Shown here: positions 20,969-31,561 of the stretch, in pieces
Layout of the letters: every line of letters begins with the position of its first letter
How positions within the stretch are numbered: position 1 is the stretch's first letter
Notes under the pieces: generated by a model
Told to the model about the DNA's origin: nothing
Databases searched by the model: none
What the model saw: the letters and a program-made list of their open reading frames with translations, nothing else
Source: Parietichytrium sp. I65-24A
Taxonomy: Eukaryota; Sar; Bigyra; Thraustochytrida; Thraustochytriidae
Length of the DNA stretch: 64,000 nt
Assembly (NCBI GenBank): GCA_012862575.1
Contig: BLSF01000026.1
Span: 14,657 to 78,656 of the forward strand
Direction of reading: 5' to 3'
Program-made: the position numbers and the translations under genes

Positions 20969-21985
20969 TCCCGCGATGCGCAGCCCAGTTGCGCTCCACT
21001 TGGTCTCTGCTCTCCTCGCTCTCTCCTTACTCTCCTTTTCCCACTTTGGACTTTCCCTAACTATGCCTAACGCTCCTCTACCTGCTCACTGACAGCAGTC
21101 GGTTAAGACCGGTAGGTAAAGAGATATCGTAGAAGATCTAGGAGCAGGGTTATGGGTTAGGTAGGTGAACGGACCTAGGATCCCAACGTTTCGTAAGCAT
21201 CTTTTTGGCTACTCGGGTACTATGGATCGCGCTAGAAAGAACGGAAAGCGGAACTTGATTAGAGAAGAGAGTAAAAACTATTAATGACAAAGAGAGTGAA
21301 TGAAGAAAATGGTACCAAAAAGAAGGCTTGTTCCCCCTCGTTCTCTTCTGTTCCTGAAAGATCGGAGCGTCTCGGTCTAGCGATCTAGCTACTCGTAACT
21401 ATACTACAACCAGATTCAGAATTCAGAATTCAGATGCTATTGTGTGACGTGATAGACGTGAGAGAGACGTGACACTTGAGTCCCGACAGTGAACAGTGAG
21501 ATACAGTGAGAGCGAGGAGCGAGGACTTGTGAGACACGCCAACACCACCGAACACCACCGAACACCACCGAACACCACCGAACTCAGCCCTCACTACGCG
21601 GCACTCAGTCACTGCTCAGTCACTGCTCAGTCATCACGGAGAGCCATCGGTACTCGGCAGTATACGGTGGCCAGCAGCCCAGTGGCTGAGTGAGCCCGAG
21701 TGGAAGGCACTTCTCGCGCTCTTGCTCACGAGTGCACCCACAGAAGCCACAGTCAGTGCCCGTTCTGCGTGCCCGCGGTGTCAGCACCGGAACTCACGCG
21801 CGACCCGCTGGGGGCTGGGGGCTGGGCTGAGCGCCGTTTCCTCTGCTCTTCTTTCTGTTCTCCCATAATCTCCTGGTCAACCTTTCCCCGCGGGAACAAG
21901 GACCGCCAAACCCTCGGAACGGCCGAATCACCTCAGGGCGCAGCTGGTATCTCGGTGCACGAAGATCAGGGCTACTGGGCAGCTC
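20969..21985. promoter_or_regulatory. Divergent promoter region between elongin C and the kinase
   Basis: 1.0 kb between two 5' ends. It contains the 10-bp minisatellite described separately, a doubled cagtcactgct unit near 21607-21628, and a GAATTCAGA doublet near 21417-21434. No coding sequence was supported. Confidence 0.55.
21541..21582. repeat. (aacaccaccg)4 minisatellite
   Basis: Four perfect head-to-tail copies of a 10-bp unit plus a partial fifth, located about 400 bp upstream of the kinase ATG. Confidence 0.95.
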
Positions 21986-23410
21986 ATGGACCCTGTGGGG
22001 CTGACGGGGAGGGCCCCGATCAAGCAGATGCAGCGAGCTGCTGCTGCTGACCACTGCGACAGCGGTACTGACATTGATACTGATAATGACTCGATAGGAT
22101 CCCCAATCGATCAAGGTGACGGTGGTGTGCCGGAGAGCAATGGTGTCTGGGAGATGGGTGCAGCATTCAAAGTGCTCGGGCTTGGAGACCAAAGTCAGGC
22201 ATACTTACTCGAGGAAGGCGAATCACCTGCTGCGATTGCTTTTAGGCAAGTCCTCTCAGATGCCACGCAGTTGCAACAAGGAGGTGCTTCTGGCGGCGAT
22301 GCAGAGGAGCGCAAACTGTCTCAGGATGCGGGCCACAATGGTGACTATGACGACGAGGAAGAAAAACTTGTAATTACATCCTCCTGGTCAGACGAGCAAG
22401 TCCTTGTGCACGACGTTCTCCTTTACAGAAGCAGGGACGGAGACAAGTACGTGAACCAGTACGTAAAGCTGGACAGAATTGGTCAAGGTTCTCTTGGCAG
22501 CGTTAAACTTTACGAGAATGTCAACACGCGCAAACTCTTTGCCGTAAAAACGTTTCGCAAGAGTGACTTGGCTCGAGTCAAGAGATATTACAAGGGCGAG
22601 GACGGGAGAATGGCTGTTGTAACCTTCTTAGATCAGGTTCAGCGAGAGGTCAATGTTCTCGTGGCACTAAAACCACACAAGTCAATTTGCCCCCTCGCGC
22701 AAGTTTTAGATGGCGAAGGTATGGAAAAGCTCTACCTCGTGTTTCCTTACGTGCCCGGGGGTAGACTCATGGAGCACGACGCATCGACGAGTATATTCTG
22801 GAGTCCTAGACACAACGGCGTAATTCCGCTCAGGTACACTGCAAAGTACTGCCTGGACGTTGCCAGTGCTCTCGCTCACCTTCGGAAACATGGGTTCGTT
22901 CATCGTGATGTCAAGCCAGAAAATATTCTTCTCGAGGCGAGCGGCGAAAGCGTCAAGCTTGCTGACTTTTCTTGTGCCGTGGAACTGGAAGGCGAGCGAA
23001 AAAGTGATGGCTTTGTAAGCGGAACGGAGGGCTCGTACGCTTTCTTCTCTCCGCAGGTGTGTCTTGGTGGGGCCTATAATGGATATGCTGCTGATGTGTG
23101 GGCTCTCGGAGTCACTGTTTTTGTCATGGCCCTTGGCACCGTCCCGTTCACAGGCGAAGGCCCAAAACAGCTGTTTGACAAGATTTCGAGTCCAGACCTA
23201 ATGTTTGAATTGCCAAACAAAGACGACTTGGTCAGTCACACGTACTTGTCGTCGAGTGGTGCGCGAATCGAGCGAGCGTTGAGCTCCTCACAGTTCATGT
23301 CCTTTTTGCGTAGCGTCCTAGCATATCAGATCGCTGAGAGACCAACGGCTGAGGATCTTTTGAAGAACACGTATCTCTTGCAAGAGTCAGCCAGAGATGC
23401 TTCTCCCTGA
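21986..23410 (+). CDS. Ser/Thr protein kinase of the CaMKK / SNF1-activating (GRIK/ELM/LKB1-like) group, 474 aa
   Basis: Predicted upstream kinase of the SnRK1/AMPK type. Residues 1-150 are acidic and low complexity. The domain starts NQYVKLDRIGQGSLGSVKLY (about 155-175), typical of CaMKK/GRIK kinases. Next come the ATP-anchoring lysine in LFAVKTFRKS, the catalytic loop HRDVKPENIL, and a magnesium loop reading LADFSCAVEL, so DFG is DFS. The activation segment is VSGTEGSYAFFSPQ, so the usual APE is SPQ, followed by ADVWALGVTVFVMALGTVPF as in the group. The loop Thr in SGTEG is the expected activating site. All residues needed for phosphotransfer (Lys, HRD Asp, DF Asp) are present, so it is probably active. 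The ATG at 21986 is the first in frame. Confidence 0.9.
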   Translation: MDPVGLTGRAPIKQMQRAAAADHCDSGTDIDTDNDSIGSPIDQGDGGVPESNGVWEMGAAFKVLGLGDQSQAYLLEEGESPAAIAFRQVLSDATQLQQGGASGGDAEERKLSQDAGHNGDYDDEEEKLVITSSWSDEQVLVHDVLLYRSRDGDKYVNQYVKLDRIGQGSLGSVKLYENVNTRKLFAVKTFRKSDLARVKRYYKGEDGRMAVVTFLDQVQREVNVLVALKPHKSICPLAQVLDGEGMEKLYLVFPYVPGGRLMEHDASTSIFWSPRHNGVIPLRYTAKYCLDVASALAHLRKHGFVHRDVKPENILLEASGESVKLADFSCAVELEGERKSDGFVSGTEGSYAFFSPQVCLGGAYNGYAADVWALGVTVFVMALGTVPFTGEGPKQLFDKISSPDLMFELPNKDDLVSHTYLSSSGARIERALSSSQFMSFLRSVLAYQIAERPTAEDLLKNTYLLQESARDASP

Positions 23411-23576
23411 GGCCCTTGTGCCTACAACTCCACTTGGGCGGTGATGATGACATTGAAGGTCACTTTTCTGGAGGGCAGGGATGACGATGAAACGAAGAGT
23501 CGTCGAGTGAATCAGAGCAAGGTACTATTTTTGATGTTATTCTGTATTGTAAATGCGGATCAAGAGGATAAATTAT

Positions 23577-23879
23577 TTATTGAAACTTTCCGAGGATGTC
23601 CTGCTCCCTGAAGAGCTGGAACTCGTTGTCCCCGAGTTTGACGGTGTGGCCGCCGTACTCTGGAAGAAGAACCTTGTCGCCGACAGCGATGTTCATTGGG
23701 ATGATGCTTCCAGCCTGGTCGCGAGCGCCAGGGCCGACAGCGATCACCTCTGCGTCGATCTCCTTCTTGGTAGCGGACTCTGGGAGGAAGACACCACCTG
23801 CGGTCTTGGCGGCCGGTGCTGCGCGCTTGACGAGCACGCGGTCGGCAAGAGGGATCAGTTTGCGAGCGATTCCGGACAT
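23577..23879 (-). CDS. HSPE1: HSP10 / Cpn10 co-chaperonin (probably mitochondrial), 100 aa
   Basis: HSP10 forms the heptameric lid of the HSP60 folding chamber. The sequence begins SGIARKLIPLADRVLVKR, has the mobile loop KTAGGVFLPESATKKE that contacts HSP60, the family core EVIAVGPGARDQ, and ends VLLPEYGGHTVKLGDNEFQLFREQDILGKFQ in the family's usual order. The length of 100 aa equals typical mitochondrial HSP10, which keeps its targeting signal in the mature N-terminus. The start at 23879 is the first in-frame ATG. The stop TAA (23579..23577) sits inside an AATAAA hexamer (23581..23576), so stop and possible polyadenylation signal overlap. It converges on the kinase with 166 bp between stops. 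Confidence 0.96.
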   Translation of the reverse strand: MSGIARKLIPLADRVLVKRAAPAAKTAGGVFLPESATKKEIDAEVIAVGPGARDQAGSIIPMNIAVGDKVLLPEYGGHTVKLGDNEFQLFREQDILGKFQ

Positions 23880-26800
23880 TCTGGTCGAAGGGTTTTCTGC
23901 GGGCGAGTGTGACGTGGGTGTGTGTGTTGCTGACAACAAAAGGTTTCTGCGGCTCTTGTTTCCTGGCTGTCTTGCTCTCTTGTTTTGTTGTCTTTCTCTC
24001 TATGCTGTCTATGCTGTCTATGCTGACTATGCTGACTATGCTGTCTATGCCTCTTTTCCTTCCTCTGTTTTGCCCTATCACTTCTATCACTTCTATCACT
24101 TATCAGTCCTCTCGAATCTTACACCGCCTTACAGTCCTACAATACCCTACAATCCACTCGCACTCACACAGCCCGCCGTCTACGAAAACAAGTAGGAACT
24201 GGTACGAGCTTTTGGGCTAGTTCCACTTAACAACAACCTTCCAGATACTCTCGCTCGGTAGGAGAGCTCATGCGCTCCCATAGGCCACCATAGCCGCGTT
24301 GTGCCCTCAGCCATGACCTCTGGCAATCCGCCTAGCTAACTATAACCCTGCTGTAGAATTGAATAAGAGAGTGTAGGACGCCAAGGGGATAGGATGCTGG
24401 TAAGAAAGGACTAGCCATCCCGAACAGCTTTTGTTCACGTCCACTCACTCGCTTTTTCTGGGGCTACTTGCTATACTAGTATCCACTAATTGGAGGTGAC
24501 GGAGATGGAAACCTACCAAGCTTAGTCGAACGAACATGTCCGTCGACCGCGATACCACAGCTGCTATTGTTTTACGTAGATTGACTGGAAACGGTGCCTC
24601 ACCCAAAACAATAGATGGCGCGGTAAGACAGGAATGTTCGAGAAAATCGGGGGAGGAAATTCTCACCTCTGCAGTCTGAAGCCGCAGACTGACTGAGATT
24701 TGCCAATCAGACACTTCGGACTCTTCGGACACCGTGAGGCTTTTCGCCAGATTAACTTAGCTGTTTGAAACTAAAATTCTGCCCGAACGTATCGCTATCA
24801 GAGCATCTTGGTTAGCTTGTTTGAGTTTCCAGACTACCACCTTTTTGCTCTCCTTTATTTTTGAGACTGTTCATATATAGTGTTGGTTGTGAGGCTAGCT
24901 GATTTCTATTTCTATTTCTATTTCTATATTTATATATATACAAAAGGTTAATGACCGGGAACCGGGTAGAAGTTAAGTCACCCTCCCGACTGGTAGGTCA
25001 ATCGCACAAATGTGGACAAATTCTCTCTCTCGCTCTCGATACATGTCAATACTGTCAATCCAAGTCAAAAAGGAAACCGAAACGCTTCTCGATCGAAACA
25101 AGATCTATAGAAAGCAAAGGAAAAAGAACGATGTGGAGGTGCTTGGTCTCTGCCGCACGTGAGCAACCCCGATCAGGAACCAGCAAGTTTGTGAATCTGA
25201 GTCGGAACGTTTGTGCGCCTTCCTTTTCAGGCTGTGTGTGATCGGAACAGGAACTTTATAGCTTGCCGCTTCCGACGATTTCCGACACTTTCCGACATAT
25301 TCCTCGCGTCGGATGACAGTCATCCTTGCGAATGACGATGGCCTTGCAATTGACTGTGAATGAGTCTCTCCTGGTCAGTGGAATAGCACGCAAGCAAAGC
25401 AGTGCGACTGCGAACGCTTCTGTTAACTGAATTTTGTAAAAGTTAGCAAGACACAGCATCAAAAGCTCTGCGACGCTTGCGGGACATACGGTTACGAACA
25501 CATAAGACTCGGATTCGCTCCATGCTCCAAAAGCCTATCTCTGGTCTTTGGCAGCCTCCGGACGCTCATTTCCTCAGCGTGAAGGATTTTGGAAAAATGT
25601 CTGAATTAAAGAGGAGGAAGAGAGATCCCTGGTCAGAAGCGGAGGTACTGCGCGCCGCCACACCGAAAGCCAGCTTCCCACTAGCCTGGTCCAAATCCAT
25701 CTCCATCTCCACCTCCATTTCAACTTTTCAATTAATTTTTGAACAACGTTTTGCACTTTATTTGTTTGGTGCGCGGCGCCACTACGCTAGCTATTAGAGC
25801 TTAAAGGCATGAGTAGGAGTACATTACCTCGCCAACACAGGAGTTCTCTACAAGAATCTCGGTAGAAGTGTAGTTGTCCTAGTAGAGCGTCGGAGTACTG
25901 TACTCAGTACTGAGTTTACTACTGTATACTGGTAGTACTGGTGCCATGCAAACGCTCACCTATGGAGATAGTGGCTTGAATGAATGGCAAAAGAGACAAA
26001 ATTGAGAGGATAGGATAACAAGATGACCGACATTTCAATTGTCCCGTCGACTATAGGCCCATAATGCGCGCCCATTTTGTCACCTCCAGTCGTCTCTAAA
26101 CTCCTTCGAACCGCTCCGAGCGTTTTTTTCTTTCTTTCTTTCCCTTCTAAACTCGTCTCAGTTCTCCGTGGGACCGGACCACGGACTGACTGTGAGTACC
26201 TAACGAAGTGTATTTGTGATAATAACTTACTGTCCAGCATTACCAGCACTCACCCGCAACTGCGAATGGCTTGCACGTTGCATAGGAGGTGCTATTCTTT
26301 CCCCTAGCCATACCTTGCGCTTGCCACTCTTCCGAGAAAGTATGGCCAGAGCTTTGCCTAGAATGTGCACTACCAAATAGCACTAGAAGCGACTAGCATA
26401 GCCACTTGACTGCCAGTTTTCAGTAGCAAGATGTAGCAAGGGGCGGAAGGTCCCAGGCTCCTAAGGTGCCCACCGGACTTCAACCAAGTACCGGTACATG
26501 CCATTAAGCAATAAGTTAGCAGAAGAAGGTACTTAGCAACTTACTGACCCTATCAGATTGTAGCGAGTTCGTGTAGGTAGATAGAAGTCTAGTCTAGTGT
26601 AGAGAGAGAGAGAGAGCACAGTGGGAGAGAAAGCCAAAACGAGAAAGAGAGAGGTGAATTTGCTCACTGTCAGTATCTGTCAGTACAGTCAGTACTCGTC
26701 AGTCAGAAGAGGAGGACCAAGAGTGAGTGCCACATTGGTGGCGATGACGTTGAGGTTGGCAAAGGAGACAACTTGAGTTGGCTGTGTAACACCGCTTGCT

Positions 26801-27215
26801 GTGAGAGACCGCAAATGAACGCCCGGACACCCTGCGACTCTGGTGAATACAAAGTCCAAGTAGCAGAGGCTGTCGTTCATTTATTCACACTCGAGGTGTT
26901 CAGGCGGTGCTCTCGGCTCGCGGGCTCGCGCTAGCGCCTAAACGTCACCACATCTCACTCAAAAAGCAAAACTCTTTGTCGATCAGCTTCTGCTGTTCTG
27001 CCGACTACAAGCCCCTCGAAATCAGGGGCTGCGCAGCCGCACGAGTCTCCCGACGATAGAGACCTTTTTTCGTGGAAGCGCCCACGCAAGTTTGCTTCCC
27101 GCCGCCAGCTCCGTGTTGACTGGTGTAGCTCGAGGGGCTTGTGGTGGCGTGGCTAGCTCCGGCAGACTTGGAAGGTTTGGCTTCTCTGGCGCTGCGGCTA
27201 AGAGCAGCCGAAACA
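23880..27215. other. 3.3 kb intergenic region between HSP10 and the RhoGAP
   Basis: This stretch separates two divergent 5' ends. It holds the tatgctgtc minisatellite (24001-24050), a tttcta run (about 24904-24930), a ga-rich run (about 26601-26616) and CAGTACTG-type palindromes (25896-25912, 26680-26700). Open frames are short with no recognisable domain. No RNA gene was recognised. Confidence 0.55.
24001..24050. repeat. tatgctgtc / tatgctgac 9-bp minisatellite upstream of HSP10
   Basis: About five and a half copies of a 9-bp unit in two alternating versions (gtc or gac ending), 120 bp upstream of the HSP10 ATG. A shorter tcacttcta repeat follows at about 24078-24103. Confidence 0.95.
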
Positions 27216-28190
27216 ATGTCCGGTGCTGGGCTCAAAGCGGACTTGGGCACTGTTGCAAGCGAATGCATAGAGTTTCTTGAACGGAATCAAAATACAGAAT
27301 TCATATTTAGGGTGCCTGGTCGGAAAGAGGTTGTGGACAAGCTCGTCAAAGAATACGAAAGTGGGCAAGTGCATGTCATTGCAAAGATTGACGAGGAGAT
27401 TCAGGTCAATGATGTCTCGAGCTTGTTGAAGCAATACTTGACGGAATCGAACGTCAAACTTTTTACAAAATCCCAGGTACAAACCATTCTTAAGACCGCC
27501 TCCAAAGTCGACAATGTTTCCGCCGGGCGTGCCTCAGTCAAGGACGACCTCAGAGGACAAAAGTGCACCAACAAGTTCATCAAATCTCTCCACACCACGG
27601 TTGCATCTTTGCCAAAACAAGCATCCAGTGTCCTCGCAAAGGTGTTCCATCTTCTCCAAGGCATATCGGAGAACGCTTCTCAAACGAAAATGCCAGCTCG
27701 AGCCCTCGCTGTGTGCTTTGCTCCTGTGTTCTTCCTTAGTAGCATCTCAGACAGCGAGATCAACACCAAGCTCAAGACGGCAATCTTCGTCACAGAGGAG
27801 CTTATCCGTCTTGCGAATTCCCTCTTCCCTTTGCGTTACGATGATGACGATGATGACCCAATTTGCGAAGACGATTCTCCACCCCGCTCGTCTCGCAAGT
27901 CTATGAGATTCATGTCGCTGCCTAAATTTCCCAGAAGGAAGAGCAGCTACCTTTCTCAGTCACATAGGACGTCCAAAGGACGCGCTTCAATGGCCCGTGG
28001 GCTTTTAGCTACTACTCCAACTCCAGAAGAGAGCCCTTTGCCAGCGACTGGCCCTCTGAGTATCACGCTGCTGCAGTCTCTGGAGCCGTACCGTACAAAT
28101 CAGTGTAAAGCGCTCAAGGAGCGATACTCTGTCGCAAACTCCCCGAGATCTCGCTCAATTCGGTCCGCAAAAAGAATGGCTCCCATATAG
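27216..28190 (+). CDS. RhoGAP-domain protein, 324 aa
   Basis: Rho GTPase-activating proteins speed GTP hydrolysis by Rac/Rho/Cdc42 and so control actin. Residues about 10-200 form the domain: ASECIEFLERNQNTEFIFRVPGR contains the arginine finger in IFRVPG; VDKLVKEYESGQ and DVSSLLKQYLTE follow in the right order; MPARALAVCFAPVFF is the last conserved block. In that block most RhoGAPs have M-x-x-x-N-L-A, and here the Asn is Ala; the LPEPL motif after the LLKQYL helix is also missing. Activity may therefore be reduced. An acidic run (six or more Asp) and a basic Ser-rich tail (residues 235-324) follow and may bind membranes or be phosphorylated. The first in-frame ATG is at 27216. Confidence 0.8.
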   Translation: MSGAGLKADLGTVASECIEFLERNQNTEFIFRVPGRKEVVDKLVKEYESGQVHVIAKIDEEIQVNDVSSLLKQYLTESNVKLFTKSQVQTILKTASKVDNVSAGRASVKDDLRGQKCTNKFIKSLHTTVASLPKQASSVLAKVFHLLQGISENASQTKMPARALAVCFAPVFFLSSISDSEINTKLKTAIFVTEELIRLANSLFPLRYDDDDDDPICEDDSPPRSSRKSMRFMSLPKFPRRKSSYLSQSHRTSKGRASMARGLLATTPTPEESPLPATGPLSITLLQSLEPYRTNQCKALKERYSVANSPRSRSIRSAKRMAPI

Positions 28191-28610
28191 TGGCTTCTTT
28201 GCCTGCTCGCGCAAGGTTGATGTGGGCTGGAGGAGCACGTGCACCCCCAAGCCACCAGAAATGCGACCGCCCGCTTCTTCGTGCAGCCGTTGTTGAACAT
28301 CGAGTACACACGCGGACAAATGTTTCTCCTTCTCCTTTTCATTGTAAATACCATCCTGTAAATGCCACAGCTGACATAAAAACAAACGAAGTTTCGGAGC
28401 GCACCTAGACCTGTCCACTCCCCACCCATAACAACCATATTTACACAGTACACACGACATCGCGGGAAGAAAACAGGGTTTGGTCTTTTTATATGACTAA
28501 ATATATCGCGGTTTGATTCTTTTTAGAGGTTAGAATAAATGTAAAAATGCGGAGTGAGAGAGACCACCAAAGTGAGAAAAACGACAATGGCACAGCTGAG
28601 TAGTAGATCG
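28191..28610. other. 3'-3' spacer between the RhoGAP and the RBR-like gene
   Basis: 420 bp between two stop codons. AT-rich sequence around 28490-28545 probably contains the polyadenylation sites. No gene seen. Confidence 0.6.
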
Positions 28611-30302
28611 TCAATTGAACAGCGACCCCAGCAAATTTTCTCTTAGTGACGTATGCTCCAGCTCGAGATTCTTATACTTGGCTCTGTCATAATCGAAGTT
28701 TCCCCCGCAAACGCAGGTCATGTTGTTGCATCCCTCTGAGCGGTGTATTAAAACCTTGCAGTAGGGACATACTCTGGCCTCCGTGTTCAGCCAACCCTTA
28801 AAGTCGGCGTCATTCTCTTCATCAAGTCGTGAGAGGTAAGCGGCAAGACTTTCGCGGCGCGCACGTTCCCACTTGCGGACCTGGGCCGGAAACAGCTCTT
28901 TTGCTTTGGCCGTCGCGTTCTTGGATGTGCAGCCGATTCCCGGGCAGCAGATCGCAAATTTTGCAGCGCTTGCTTCATGGCGGATGTACGATCCGCAGCA
29001 GCGAAGACAAAGCAGGTGATTGTTGCCGCACAAGCTAACAAGGCCCTTCACTGGGACGCTCTCGAGGCAGATCTGACACGACTCTCTTTTTATGTGCAGG
29101 TACCTTCTTGCGCTTGCTTGTAAGACAGTAGCAAAACGATCATGCATGCTGTGGATGAAATCTCGGCGATTGATAACGACCATTTGAGGCTCTGCGACGA
29201 TTCTCTTGAAAGGTATTTGCGTTTCCGAGACTCGGAGCATCGCAACTTCCACGTTCAAATCTTTGAGCTCGGTCAAAGGAACCCTGGTACTGCTTCGAGG
29301 TTTGAGGCGTCGATGAATTGTTTTTGTTTTTTCGCATAGGAACTCAATCTCACTGTCGGTATCGTTCCACAAATGTACTGCCATGCACGGAAAACGTGCG
29401 CTTGACTCAGTCTCCCGATTTCCCGCAATTGCGTTTCGAGTGTCACAAGCATAGCACTTGACGTGTGTTGCGTTTACCCGGCTTGCAACCACTGCTTGGT
29501 AAGGGGCGGCAGATGCTTCAAGCTTCACGATGGTTTCAACCAGCAAAGAGTAAGAGCCCGGACTAGAATACTTCTCGGCAGCCTGCTCCAGGCATAAAAC
29601 ACTTCCTTCAGAGACTTTCAGGCAGTCAACAGTACCACATACTCTTGCCATGGTGCACAGAGAAACCACACATTTGCAGTCTCCGGCGGGGCATGGCAGC
29701 GTTGGATCGCCATCCACGTATTTGGCACAGTGCGCTTTGACGCAGAACCTGCAAATGATTTCGGAGCAATACTTGCTCACGGGGACAAAGAACCCCCTTC
29801 GATGCTCTTGAAAGCAGCCCCTGCAGGCCACCAATTTATGTTGAAGAGCTCTTCGAACAAACGCTTGGATGCGAACTGTAGCTTTGTTTAACTTCTCAAA
29901 ACGCCGACGATAAGTTGCGGCTACACGACTGGCGGCGCGTGCTTTCAATCGCAAAGACGCTTTCTCAGCAAATCTTCGTACCAGCTCTGGCCAAAGCTTG
30001 AAGTGAACCTCCTTTGAGGAGATGGTGATTGTGCGAGGCTCGAGCACGGCATCGGCATCCTTCTCTGCGACGAGAATGCCGGATTCGGCATCGTAGAAGA
30101 AGAGCGAAGAGGCAGCCCGAAACCTATTGTCTGCCGTGCACATCTTGTCCAGGGGCGGAACTCTCTGCAGTGGTCCCCCGTGGTTGCTGAAAATAAGGAG
30201 TTCACTCTCAGAGTCATTGCGCACAGTCCACTCCTTCTCGCGAACATTGCACGCCTCGGACTTGCTGAGCCTCGTCAACAATGCTCTCCAAAACTGCAAC
30301 AT
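28611..30302 (-). CDS. IQ-motif, RBR-like (RING1/RING2) E3 ubiquitin ligase with an internal duplication, 563 aa
   Basis: Probable E3 ligase. The C-terminal half holds an IQ-like helix (about 391-406), a RING1-like cluster C409-x2-C412 ... C425 ... C432-x2-C435 ... C453 ... C458, a long helix, and a RING2-like module C512-x2-C515-x9-C525-NNM-x-C530. C525 sits where RBR ligases have their thioester cysteine, with the same 10- and 5-residue spacings as HHARI. The N-terminal half repeats the plan: an NDSESELLIF segment (29-38, compare NDTDSEIEFL 313-322), an IQ motif (RIQAFVRRALQHK 144-156), a RING-like cluster (C160, C163, C179, C184, C187, C204, C209), a helix and C283-x2-C286, after which the active-site half is missing. 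No IBR cysteine cluster is seen between RING1 and RING2. The IQ motifs suggest calmodulin control. ATG at 30302. Confidence 0.78.
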   Translation of the reverse strand: MLQFWRALLTRLSKSEACNVREKEWTVRNDSESELLIFSNHGGPLQRVPPLDKMCTADNRFRAASSLFFYDAESGILVAEKDADAVLEPRTITISSKEVHFKLWPELVRRFAEKASLRLKARAASRVAATYRRRFEKLNKATVRIQAFVRRALQHKLVACRGCFQEHRRGFFVPVSKYCSEIICRFCVKAHCAKYVDGDPTLPCPAGDCKCVVSLCTMARVCGTVDCLKVSEGSVLCLEQAAEKYSSPGSYSLLVETIVKLEASAAPYQAVVASRVNATHVKCYACDTRNAIAGNRETESSARFPCMAVHLWNDTDSEIEFLCEKTKTIHRRLKPRSSTRVPLTELKDLNVEVAMLRVSETQIPFKRIVAEPQMVVINRRDFIHSMHDRFATVLQASARRYLHIKRESCQICLESVPVKGLVSLCGNNHLLCLRCCGSYIRHEASAAKFAICCPGIGCTSKNATAKAKELFPAQVRKWERARRESLAAYLSRLDEENDADFKGWLNTEARVCPYCKVLIHRSEGCNNMTCVCGGNFDYDRAKYKNLELEHTSLRENLLGSLFN

Positions 30303-31561
30303 GATTGGCGCGCGATTCTGGTCTGCATCAACTTTTCAAAGATCGCTTGCATGCATCGAGGCAGCTTGCAAGGCGACTTGCAAGCTCGATTCCACAATCT
30401 CTGGAGCCCATTAGAGAACTATGTGGCCACGTTGTAGCTTACTAGGTAGCCGCTACTGAGTACCGGTAAGTAAGAATACCATACATACTGGAACCTTTTT
30501 GGAACTTTTGTAGTGTGTACATACAGCGACTTTTAATAGTTCGTGCCCACCATCTTTTAACGTCGGTACTAATAGTTAGTATGCGTACCGAGTACACTAT
30601 CTTTTGGCTAATTGCGTGGTCACAATTCTGAGGAGCTAGGGATCCCTAAAACGTTGTTAAGATCTAGATGTAGCGAACCTGGTTGGAATAAGAAGACCAC
30701 ATCATTACCTACATCATGTAGGAAGACTTTCATCACTACTTTACTCGACCAGTTAGCAATACCGGTTGACAGTATTGGTGACTTAGTCCCACCCCGCTAT
30801 GGCAAGGAATAACCCAGTTCACTATCATTCCCTTCGTTCTACCGCACTACTACTATTACTCACTAAAGATTAGCGAGCACTGTACGTACTGACAGTGTGA
30901 TTCAATGCGTTCACGATGTGTCACGGTGGATTTTTTAGAAGAATTTTCAAAAGTTAATTTTAAAACAAATTGACAAATTGACAAATTCAAAAATTCAAAA
31001 CACCTTGACTCGAACAAGCCAGAAGTGAGGCTAGCCCACGACAGTCAAGTCGAGTGTCGCCCGCTAAAAACCCCTTGCCGCTGGCTCGGATGGATGCCCT
31101 GCCTGCCATCATACAGTACTAGTACTCATTACTCGCACTGGTACGAGCAACCTGAGATAGTGGCACTGTCAATCAAGATGATAGTTGTTCACATGTCACA
31201 CATGTCAATGAAATTTTGATGACCTCCAGGGGACTTGCAGTCAGAATGAATCATTCACGATCGTGTAAACCGTGTGCGTCTGCCGCCACTCCGAGAGCCA
31301 CAAGACACAGGCCACGAGCCACGAGGACCCGTAGGAGTCGGAGTTTTCTTCGCATTCTGAGTCTCGTGTGTCAGTCGCCAGTAGCAGTCGCCAGCCGTCG
31401 AGCGAGCATGATCTGAGCGGCCTTGAGAGCCGGACTTGCAATTTGCCGTTGGCCGTTGGCCGTTGGTCGTTTGCACTCTCCTTCCGACGGTTGCGAAAAG
31501 GGAGGGCCTTTGACGGACGAAGGCAACAGCTACGGCTCTGCGATCCTGCAGAGGGGCTGTC
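30303..31561. promoter_or_regulatory. Divergent promoter region between the RBR-like gene and the GT41-like gene
   Basis: 1.26 kb between two 5' ends. It contains a caaattga/caaattca repeat (about 30965-31000), a gttggcc 7-bp repeat about 100 bp upstream of the GT41 ATG (31446-31466), and a cagtcgcca doublet near 31371-31394. No coding sequence was supported. Confidence 0.55.
31446..31466. repeat. (gttggcc)3 repeat in the GT41 5' leader
   Basis: Three head-to-tail copies of a 7-bp unit, 95 bp upstream of the ATG at 31562. Confidence 0.85.

Noticed and set aside
24001-24050. Regular repeat array that could suggest CRISPR
   Set aside because: Contiguous 9-bp units without spacers; it is a minisatellite in a eukaryotic promoter.
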